A stretch of 13,187 bases of DNA from Bacteroidota bacterium (GTDB lineage Bacteria; Bacteroidota; Bacteroidia; Bacteroidales; JAKIYJ01). The notes under the pieces were generated by a model that was given only the letters and a program-made list of their open reading frames with translations, did no database searches and was not told the origin of the DNA. The position numbers and the translations under genes are program-made. Below, in pieces: positions 6,801 to 13,187 of the stretch (positions are counted from its first letter, which is position 1; every line of letters starts with the position of its first letter). The DNA lies in NCBI GenBank assembly GCA_022708585.1, contig JAKIYJ010000016.1, forward strand, positions 1 through 13,187, given 5' to 3'.

Positions 6801-9665
6801 CTAATCATTTAATTTACATAACAGGTTTCTATCACCATAAGCATCATCGATGCGGGCTACCGAAGGCCAGTATTTATCTGTCCTTGCCCATATCAATGGG
6901 AAAGCAGCCTTTTGCCTTGAATACGGATAATTCCAAACATCACTTGCTACCATCATTGCGGTATGAGGAGAATTTTTTAATACATTATTTAATTTATCTG
7001 CATTATTATTTTCAATTTCAGCAATTTCCTTTCTAATAGATATCATAGCATCAACGAATCTATCAAGTTCATATAATGATTCACTTTCGGTAGGTTCTAC
7101 CATAAGGGTTCCATGAGCTGGGAATGCGACAGTAGGTGCATGGAATCCATAATCCATAAGGCGTTTAGCTATATCAACAACTTCTATGTTGGCAGTTTTA
7201 CGAAATTCATTACAATCGAGTATCATTTCGTGTGCTACATAACCTTTTGAACCAGTATATAATACAGGATAATATTTTTCGAGACATGCTTTTAAATAAT
7301 TTGCATTGAGTATAGCATATTTTGATGCTTCTGTAAGTCCCTTACCTCCCATTAACCTGATATAAGCATAAGATATGGGCAAAATACTTGCACTGCCAAA
7401 AGGAGCAGACGATACAGCTGTAATTCCCTTTTCTCCACCAGTTTTAACAAAAGAATGTGATGGTAAAAAAGGCACAAGATGTTTTGCCACTCCTACGGGA
7501 CCAATGCCAGGCCCACCACCACCGTGAGGTACTGCGAAAGTTTTATGAAGATTGAGGTGACATATATCGGCTCCAATCATTTTAGGACTTGTTAATCCAA
7601 TTTGAGCATTCATATTTGCTCCATCCATATAAACCTGCCCACCATATTTATGTATTATTTCAACTATCTCAGTTATCCCTTCCTCAAAAACGCCATGTGT
7701 TGAAGGATAAGTAATCATTAATGAAGAAAGATTATCTTTATTTGCTTCTGCTTTCTGTTTTAAATCGTCGATATCAATATTTCCATTTTTGTCGCAATTA
7801 ACAACAATTATTTTTGTTCCAGCCATCACAGCACTTGCAGGATTAGTGCCGTGAGCAGAAGATGGTATAAGTGTAATATTTCTATGACTTTCATTACGAC
7901 TTGCATGATATTCGCTAATTATCATAAGTCCTGTATATTCGCCGGCGGCTCCAGAATTTGGCATAAAAGAAAAGGCTTCGAAACCAGTTATTTCACACAG
8001 ATATTTTTCAAGTTCTTTAATAATAAACATATAAGCTTCGGCCTGATTTAATGGTACAAAAGGATGTATAGCACCGAATTCCTGCCAGCTTAAATAAAAC
8101 ATTTCACTTGCAGCATTGAGTTTCATAGTACATGAACCTAATGGTATCATAGTTCTGTCTAATGCGAGATCTTTAAGTTCCAATCGTTTGATATAACGCA
8201 TCATTTCAGTTTCACTGTGATAACTGTTAAATACACTATGCGTGAGATATTTACTTTTTCTAACAAGATGTTCAGGTATAGTTTGCATTTGACTGCACTT
8301 AACAGTATCACAAATAAAAGGTTTAAATTCCTTACCATTTGCGGAGGCAAAAATTTCGAGAATATTGTTAATATCAGTCAAACTTGTTGTTTCATCAATA
8401 CTTATACCTATAGATTTATTATCAATGTATCTGAAATTAAACTTTTTTTCAAGTGATTTTTGGTTAATAATATTTATGTCAACATTTTGAGGGGTTATTA
8501 TTTCAAGAGTATCAAAGAAACAACAGTTATTTTGGCTATAGCCATATTTTATAATTTCAGAATTCAACACAGCAGCAAGTATATTAATATGTCTTGCGAT
8601 TTCCTTAATTCCATTGGGACCATGATAAACAGCGTACATACCTGCCATAGTTGCTAACAGAGCCTGTGCAGTACAAATATTAGAGGTTGCGCGTTCCCGT
8701 TTAATATGTTGTTCTCTGGTTTGCAAAGCCATTCTTAATGCTTTATTTCCATTTTTATCAATAGAAACACCTATTATTCGTCCGGGTATATTTCTTTTAT
8801 ATTTTTCTGTTACTGCGAAATAAGCTGCATGAGGTCCTCCGAAGCCCATTGGAATTCCAAAACGCTGTGTTGTGCCTAAAACCACATCGGCTCCCCATTC
8901 ACCAGGAGGAGTTAACAAAGTAAGGCTTAACAAATCAGCTGCTACAGCAACAGGAATATTTTGTTGATGAGCCATGTCAACAAGGTTTCTATAATCATTA
9001 ATTTTGCCTCTTTCATCAGGATATTGAACTATAGCACCGAAAACGGAAGTATTAAAATCAAATTCTTGGTAAGGGCATATTTTTATTGTTATCCCAAGGG
9101 GTTTTGATCTAGTACGCAAAACATCAATAGTTTGAGGAAAAAGTCTATCAGAGACCAGAAAGACGTTAGCATTTTTTTTAATCATTTCTTTATCTCTTGT
9201 ATTAAATAACATAGACATAGCTTCGGCGGCGGCAGTACCCTCATCTAAGAGGGAAGCATTGGCAACAGGCATAGCAGTTAAATCGGAGACCACAGTTTGA
9301 AAATTAAGTAAGGCTTCAAGTCTGCCCTGCGAAATTTCAGCCTGATAGGGAGTATAACTTGTATACCAGCCAGGATTTTCAAGAATATTTCTCGTAATCA
9401 CACCTGGTGTAATAGTATTATAATATCCCAATCCAATAAAGCTTTTATAGATTTTATTTTTTTTAGCAATTTCCCTGATATGATTAAGATATTCAAACTC
9501 GTTTAATCCATCGGGCAGATTTAATGGTTTATTCAATCGTATTGATTTTGGGATAGTTTCATCAATTAATTGATCAATTGAAGTTACACCTGTTTTATCA
9601 AGCATTTTTTGTATTTCGGTTTCTCTAGGTCCGTTATGTCTTTTACTAAAATTTGAAGTTATCAT
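6801..9665 (-). CDS. gcvP: Glycine dehydrogenase (decarboxylating), P protein of the glycine cleavage system
   Basis: The PLP-dependent P protein decarboxylates glycine and passes the aminomethyl group to the lipoyl arm of GcvH, feeding one-carbon units to tetrahydrofolate through GcvT. It is a cytoplasmic enzyme. The 954 residues cover both halves of the one-chain form: FSKRHNGP and GYYNTITP at the N-terminus, the tract NPGWYTSYTPYQAEISQGRL, then GSCTMKLNA, HGTNPASAVMAG and the cofactor site NLHKTFAVPHGGGGPG with Lys708. The C-terminus ends RIDDAYGDRNLLC, as expected. The length equals the usual one-chain size (about 950-960). I chose the ATG at 9665 (MITSNFSKRHNGP). The frame stays open upstream to a TTG at 9698, but those 11 residues (LLLNILILF-like) have no counterpart in the family. 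No gcvT or gcvH is in the window, so the gene appears to stand alone. Confidence 0.98.
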   Translation of the reverse strand: MITSNFSKRHNGPRETEIQKMLDKTGVTSIDQLIDETIPKSIRLNKPLNLPDGLNEFEYLNHIREIAKKNKIYKSFIGLGYYNTITPGVITRNILENPGWYTSYTPYQAEISQGRLEALLNFQTVVSDLTAMPVANASLLDEGTAAAEAMSMLFNTRDKEMIKKNANVFLVSDRLFPQTIDVLRTRSKPLGITIKICPYQEFDFNTSVFGAIVQYPDERGKINDYRNLVDMAHQQNIPVAVAADLLSLTLLTPPGEWGADVVLGTTQRFGIPMGFGGPHAAYFAVTEKYKRNIPGRIIGVSIDKNGNKALRMALQTREQHIKRERATSNICTAQALLATMAGMYAVYHGPNGIKEIARHINILAAVLNSEIIKYGYSQNNCCFFDTLEIITPQNVDINIINQKSLEKKFNFRYIDNKSIGISIDETTSLTDINNILEIFASANGKEFKPFICDTVKCSQMQTIPEHLVRKSKYLTHSVFNSYHSETEMMRYIKRLELKDLALDRTMIPLGSCTMKLNAASEMFYLSWQEFGAIHPFVPLNQAEAYMFIIKELEKYLCEITGFEAFSFMPNSGAAGEYTGLMIISEYHASRNESHRNITLIPSSAHGTNPASAVMAGTKIIVVNCDKNGNIDIDDLKQKAEANKDNLSSLMITYPSTHGVFEEGITEIVEIIHKYGGQVYMDGANMNAQIGLTSPKMIGADICHLNLHKTFAVPHGGGGPGIGPVGVAKHLVPFLPSHSFVKTGGEKGITAVSSAPFGSASILPISYAYIRLMGGKGLTEASKYAILNANYLKACLEKYYPVLYTGSKGYVAHEMILDCNEFRKTANIEVVDIAKRLMDYGFHAPTVAFPAHGTLMVEPTESESLYELDRFVDAMISIRKEIAEIENNNADKLNNVLKNSPHTAMMVASDVWNYPYSRQKAAFPLIWARTDKYWPSVARIDDAYGDRNLLCKLND

Positions 9666-9695
9666 TATAAATAAAATTAATATATTCAACAGCAG

Positions 9696-9703
9696 CAAAG
9701 TTA
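9696..9703 (-). promoter_or_regulatory. Candidate -7 element for gcvP
   Basis: On the minus strand the sequence reads TAACTTTG, a full match to the Bacteroidota -7 consensus TAnnTTTG, about 30 nt before the gcvP ATG. No TTTG-type -33 element is found at the usual spacing, so the call is weak. Confidence 0.35.
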
Positions 9704-9744
9704 AAAATTCATAGTTTAATTATGATAATATTGTAAAATTATTT

Positions 9745-9752
9745 TATTTTTG
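9745..9752 (+). promoter_or_regulatory. Candidate -7 element for the lipoprotein/SprT-like pair
   Basis: TATTTTTG matches the Bacteroidota -7 consensus TAnnTTTG and lies 19 bp before the lipoprotein ATG. The only nearby TTG (9731) is too close to serve as the -33 element. In DNA this T-rich the match could be chance. Confidence 0.25.
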
Positions 9753-9771
9753 AGTTTTTATTTATCTATAA

Positions 9772-9939
9772 ATGAAAAAGCGATATTATACATTTTTCAT
9801 TTTGGCACTGTTTATAATTGGGTTGGCATCTTGCAGTATATTCAACAGAGGTAAAAAAGACTGTGGAGATTGCCCAACGTGGAGTCATACTGTTATTGTA
9901 GATACAACTGTTAATAATGTTGAATATGTTGATAAGTGA
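9772..9939 (+). CDS. Small lipoprotein with CGDCP motif
   Basis: A 55-residue protein. It begins MKKRYYTFF and runs into a hydrophobic stretch (ILALFIIGLAS) ending in a lipobox, LASC, with the lipidated Cys at position 21. After processing only about 35 residues remain: SIFNRGKKD, the cysteine motif CGDCPTW (31-37), and a short polar tail ending in EYVDK. It should therefore be a tiny membrane-anchored lipoprotein, in the inner or outer membrane. The CxxC pair could form a disulphide or bind metal. Small Bacteroidota lipoproteins with a CGDCP-type motif are familiar to me, but I know of no assigned function. The gene's end overlaps the SprT-like start by 23 bp, and the stop lies inside that gene, implying cotranscription and possibly coupled translation. 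The ATG follows the 106-bp divergent region shared with gcvP. Confidence 0.8.
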   Translation: MKKRYYTFFILALFIIGLASCSIFNRGKKDCGDCPTWSHTVIVDTTVNNVEYVDK

Positions 9940-10555
9940 AAAGAACATATCTGGTTTTGTTCCTGATAATTGCGTAAAAGACATTAATAATTTACTTGAT
10001 GGGCATAAAGTAATATTGCAGGTAAAACAATTCAAGGGTTTAAAGTTGGGAGAATTCGTTGTAAACAACAAAACAGGGAAGATGAAAATAAGTATTAATG
10101 AAACATTAGATAAATATTCATTTCTTATAACATTAGTTCACGAAATAGCCCATTTATATGTATGGGAAAAGCATCAATATAAAAAGATAAAACCACATGG
10201 GAAGGAATGGAAAACAACATTCAATACGTTGATGCATATTTTTATAAATAAAAATATATTTCCTTATGAAATTGAATGTGCATTACGGCAATATCTTTTA
10301 AATCCAGGTGCATCAACATTTTCTTCCGTAGAACTTGTATCATCACTTATGCCATATTCAAAGAGCAACAAAAATACAAGACTGGAACAATTACCTGATG
10401 ATGCAGAATTTATTTTACTTAATGGAATGAGAATGCGAAAAATAAGGATTCTACGTAAAAGATACGAATGCCTTTGCCTCGACAACAACCGCAATTATAC
10501 TATATCGCCTTTCGCAGAAGTGATACCCGTGATAAACTTGAATAAAATAAAATAA
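9917..10555 (+). CDS. SprT-like zinc metalloprotein
   Basis: A 212-residue protein of the SprT-like (zincin) family, related to the domain of eukaryotic Spartan, which degrades proteins crosslinked to DNA. The active-site signature LVHEIAHLYVW places His75, Glu76 and His79 on the metal-binding helix, and KPHGKEWKTTF supplies the likely third ligand, His94. The C-terminal part (about 155-205) is beta-rich and basic: FILLNGMRMRKIRILRKRYECLCLD followed by NYTISPFAEVIPV, matching the Bacteroidota version. That version lacks the four-Cys zinc ribbon of E. coli SprT. There is no signal peptide, so it should be cytoplasmic. Two in-frame ATGs (9917 and 9926) could start it; both lie inside the lipoprotein gene. 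The substrate is unknown, and protease activity in this subfamily is inferred from the intact HExxH only. Confidence 0.9.
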   Translation: MLNMLISEKNISGFVPDNCVKDINNLLDGHKVILQVKQFKGLKLGEFVVNNKTGKMKISINETLDKYSFLITLVHEIAHLYVWEKHQYKKIKPHGKEWKTTFNTLMHIFINKNIFPYEIECALRQYLLNPGASTFSSVELVSSLMPYSKSNKNTRLEQLPDDAEFILLNGMRMRKIRILRKRYECLCLDNNRNYTISPFAEVIPVINLNKIK

Positions 10556-10574
10556 ATAAAAGTGATTGATAATT

Positions 10575-13187
10575 TCAGTTTTGGTGGAGAGTGGAAGACC
10601 TACTTAAATTTGGTTTGATTATTAATAATTTTTCTTTATTTTCACAATTATAAATATCATTAGATGCTTGATTTATTTTTCTATAATAATTATCAAACTT
10701 TATATTTTTCCCATCCCACCAAATAGGGATTGCATTATGTATAATATTATTCTCATTATACATAACTTGAATTAAATTATTTTCAAAATCACCATCAGCT
10801 ATAATTGAGGGCAATTTTGGCCTTTCCTTTATTCCTTTTCTTGTTCCTATTACAATCCAAGAAAATGCGCAATTTGATTGCCCATTATTATTTTCTTTTA
10901 CAATAAATCCTTCTGAATTAATATTATCTATATAAATACCATTCGTTTCACACATAGCAGTTACAAAAACAATCGGTAATTTTTCAATATCAACCAAATT
11001 AATAAAATCCTTATCAAAAAATACTGTACGTTTACCATTTTCTAATTTAGAAGTTCCACTTATAATTACTGAAACATCAGGAGAAGTTAAATTATATGCT
11101 GCGTATTTTTCCCCTTCATTATCAATGATATCAGCAGAAATTCCTGCTGTGTAATTATTACCAATATTATAAGTAGCAAATAAACTTCCATATGTAGCTA
11201 AACCTAATATTTCACCTCTTATCCATCCCCCCATCATTCCACCGTAACATCCTAATCCTATTCCAGACAAATTATCAGCAAAATTATAATACCCAGAACC
11301 TATATTCGATGTCGTACCATAGACACCATATGATACTCCACTACTACTTTTATACCCTAAGGAACCCCAAGCATTGCCATCACTATTAAAACCTACTACT
11401 CCTGATGATCTTTCGTAATTACAATTATTAATACCTTGTACCCCCGCTGTATAAGATTTACCAACCTCACAAAAACCTTTTAACCCACCTTGCATCCCAT
11501 GACTATAATCAGTACCTGGATCGGTACAAGTATGAAATCCTAAAGCTGCCCACTTATCTGCACCTCCTATATCTGAATATTTAAAAAAGTTAGAATAATT
11601 GTCAGAATAGCCTAAAGATCCATATTGATTAGATGATCTTTGACCATATACTCCAATATCAGAAGCAGAATTAGAACCACCAATAAAACCCCAAACATCA
11701 TCACTTGTTTGACCGTATACACCATAGTTATTAGAAGAAGAAAAAGTTCCTAAATATCCAAATACAAATTCATCTGATTGACCATAAGCACCAAAATAGT
11801 TTCCCCCTAATGCTCCCCACCAATCGCCACTAGAACCATTATATTGTGTACCAATAACACCATAAGCATTAGCATCATCAGTCATTCCAATAATTCCATC
11901 CCCATAACCAGAAGAATATATTTTTGAGCAATTACTTCCAATTCCAATAACTCCATTTGAAGAAGAACTAGTTCCTCTTCCATATACTCCAAATTGATTA
12001 TTTTGATTAGTTGTTCCATATACACCATTAAAGCCGATTCCATATACACCAGCACCACCAGTTAATGAACTATTCTCTCCCCTTACTCCATAATAATTAC
12101 TTTGAGAAGTTAAGCCAGATATGCCACTTTTAGAATCTGAAAATGAAGAAATTCCTTCTTTCCCGGCATCAGCTATAACAGCCCATGATATTTTATTACC
12201 ATCTGTACCATAAAAATAGCCAGTACCATCTCCTGGATCCCCGTATACATATAATTTATATAATGAATTAGGAGATGTTCCAATACCAACGGTTGTACCA
12301 TCATCTCTTGTTATGCCTATTCCTAAATTTGAAGTTCCTACCCATCTTGCCAGGTAATTACTCAATCCATTTCCTGTTACATTTCCTGTGGATGGGGTTT
12401 GCCATGAGGTATTACCATTAGCATCTGATGTGAGTACTTTTCCAGTTCCTTGTGTTCCGTCTTTTATGGCAAGTTGTCCATCGCCTCGTACTGAAAACAG
12501 GGTTTGAGTACCTGAGTTATTCAAAATTTTCAAGCCATAATAATCAGTTATTGTTCCAGTACCATTACAGGTGCCATCGGATGGTTTTATCAATAATGAA
12601 CTATATTGGTCAGGATTTGTGCCTATTCCAAGTGTATAAGAATATTTACAATCGTTAAAGTACTGCCAGCTGCCGATATTATAATTTTGACTTCTAAAAG
12701 AGATATTTCCATCATTTTCCCAATTCAATCCTGTATCGTCATCTCCTATAGACAGACTGAATTTTGCATTATTGGAAGTATATGCAGATTGAGGATGCAA
12801 ATATGTTTTACCATTTACTCTTAATTTTTCCAATGGTAAGTTTGTACCAATGCCAATGTTTGTACCATCATCATATATAATGCTACAAGTTGCACTGTTA
12901 CCATCTGATTTGATAACATAATCAGTTGCAGTACAGCCAACAGGGCCTGTTACTCCTGTTGGTCCAGTAGGTCCTGTGCTACCTGCAACTCCTGTTGGTC
13001 CAGTAGGTCCTGTGCTACCTGCAACTCCAGTAGGTCCAGTTACACCAATTTGTCCATCTGCTCCGGTAGGTCCAGTAGGTCCTGTGCTTCCTATGGCTCC
13101 TGTAGGTCCAGTTACACCAATTTGTCCATCTGCTCCGGTAGGTCCAGTAGGTCCTGTGCTACCTGCAACTCCTGTAGGTCCAGTGGG
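10575..13187 (-). CDS. Large collagen-like, GVYG-repeat surface protein (5' end beyond window)
   Basis: The visible 870 residues have no N-terminus, because the frame is open through base 13187. Order of parts: (1) 28 Gly-X-Y triplets, residues 1-84, built of PTGPTG(V/A) units; (2) a linker with DYVIKSDGN and NIGIGTNLPLEKLRVNG (about 85-127), a segment common in Bacteroidota surface and fibre-like proteins and repeated near 270-300 as TTVGIGTSPNSLYKLYVYG; (3) a long array of short Gly-aromatic repeats (about 356-629), such as YGVYGQTS, IGVYGQRS and WGALGGN, probably a beta-solenoid; (4) a conserved domain at about 700-785 (ISGTSKLENGKRTVFFD to FSWIVIGTRKG); and (5) an 85-residue Asn/Lys-rich tail. 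No type IX secretion sorting domain is apparent at the C-terminus. It is most likely an extracellular fibrous protein; a phage tail fibre is possible but no phage genes are nearby. It converges on the SprT-like gene with a 19-bp gap. Confidence 0.88.
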   Translation of the reverse strand, partial: PTGPTGVAGSTGPTGPTGADGQIGVTGPTGAIGSTGPTGPTGADGQIGVTGPTGVAGSTGPTGPTGVAGSTGPTGPTGVTGPVGCTATDYVIKSDGNSATCSIIYDDGTNIGIGTNLPLEKLRVNGKTYLHPQSAYTSNNAKFSLSIGDDDTGLNWENDGNISFRSQNYNIGSWQYFNDCKYSYTLGIGTNPDQYSSLLIKPSDGTCNGTGTITDYYGLKILNNSGTQTLFSVRGDGQLAIKDGTQGTGKVLTSDANGNTSWQTPSTGNVTGNGLSNYLARWVGTSNLGIGITRDDGTTVGIGTSPNSLYKLYVYGDPGDGTGYFYGTDGNKISWAVIADAGKEGISSFSDSKSGISGLTSQSNYYGVRGENSSLTGGAGVYGIGFNGVYGTTNQNNQFGVYGRGTSSSSNGVIGIGSNCSKIYSSGYGDGIIGMTDDANAYGVIGTQYNGSSGDWWGALGGNYFGAYGQSDEFVFGYLGTFSSSNNYGVYGQTSDDVWGFIGGSNSASDIGVYGQRSSNQYGSLGYSDNYSNFFKYSDIGGADKWAALGFHTCTDPGTDYSHGMQGGLKGFCEVGKSYTAGVQGINNCNYERSSGVVGFNSDGNAWGSLGYKSSSGVSYGVYGTTSNIGSGYYNFADNLSGIGLGCYGGMMGGWIRGEILGLATYGSLFATYNIGNNYTAGISADIIDNEGEKYAAYNLTSPDVSVIISGTSKLENGKRTVFFDKDFINLVDIEKLPIVFVTAMCETNGIYIDNINSEGFIVKENNNGQSNCAFSWIVIGTRKGIKERPKLPSIIADGDFENNLIQVMYNENNIIHNAIPIWWDGKNIKFDNYYRKINQASNDIYNCENKEKLLIIKPNLSRSSTLHQN
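12936..13187 (-). repeat. Tandem 36-bp repeats encoding collagen-like Gly-X-Y
   Basis: Seven 12-residue units follow one another in the protein: PTGPTGVAGSTG, PTGPTGADGQIG, VTGPTGAIGSTG, PTGPTGADGQIG, VTGPTGVAGSTG, PTGPTGVAGSTG and PTGPTGVTGPVG. The DNA is nearly identical between units of the same type, and the ADGQIG/VTGPTG pair forms a 72-bp higher-order repeat. The array continues past the window edge. Every unit is a multiple of nine bases, so gain or loss of units keeps both frame and Gly-X-Y phase. Confidence 0.9.

Noticed and set aside
6773..7036. Plus-strand frame of 87 codons at the gcvP 3' end
   Set aside because: It is antisense to conserved gcvP C-terminal codons and begins inside the MITE-like terminus; it looks like a chance frame.
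9666..9698. Longer gcvP start at a TTG
   Set aside because: The extra 11 hydrophobic residues are not part of the family's N-terminus; the ATG at 9665 gives the expected length and sequence.
9766..10071. Minus-strand frame of 101 codons
   Set aside because: It is antisense to the lipoprotein and SprT-like genes, both of which have strong motifs.
10556..10574. Shared terminator between the converging SprT-like and surface-protein genes
   Set aside because: The 19-bp gap has no inverted repeat or T-tract that would support a terminator call.
12936..13187. Regular 36-bp repeats as a possible CRISPR array
   Set aside because: The whole stretch translates in frame as Gly-X-Y triplets with no unique spacers and no cas genes.
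10575..13187. Prophage tail-fibre gene
   Set aside because: The domain mix fits, but the visible neighbours are housekeeping genes and there are no phage structural, lysis or integration genes in the window.

Overview
The window is AT-rich, tightly packed bacterial DNA that looks like a member of the Bacteroidota (Bacteroidetes), probably Bacteroidales or a relative. The evidence is a one-chain glycine dehydrogenase, a MutL with a Bacteroidota-style C-terminus preceded by a small YDP-motif membrane protein, a short CGDCP lipoprotein overlapping a SprT-like gene, a collagen-like surface protein with GIGT-type segments, and almost no Shine-Dalgarno sequences. The genus cannot be told from the sequence alone.

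Left part (1-5684), all on the minus strand, read from right to left: three family 2 glycosyltransferases in a row, a DUF6580-like integral membrane protein, a 105-residue single-span membrane protein, and mutL, which runs off the left edge. Gaps are 10-46 bp and the last two genes overlap by 8 bp, so one transcript is likely. The glycosyltransferases probably add sugars to a surface glycan. MutL is the mismatch-repair ATPase. The grouping looks like shared transcription rather than shared function.

Middle (5685-6800): a 1.1 kb gene-free, very AT-rich stretch. It is not empty. It holds two diverged copies of a roughly 140-150 bp repeat exactly 350 bp apart, and a 144 bp MITE-like element with 19-bp imperfect terminal inverted repeats that ends 15 bp past the gcvP stop codon.

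Right part: gcvP (minus, 6801-9665) is complete and has its PLP lysine. A 106-bp divergent promoter region separates it from a plus-strand pair, a 55-residue lipoprotein and a SprT-like HExxH metalloprotein that overlap by 23 bp. A large minus-strand surface protein converges on this pair and runs off the right edge. It has a collagen-like Gly-X-Y stretch, GIGT segments, a long GVYG-type repeat array and a conserved C-terminal beta domain.

No obvious new defence or mobile system is visible. The best leads are the intergenic repeat elements, the altered MutL endonuclease-site motif, the lipoprotein/SprT-like overlap and the mosaic surface protein.
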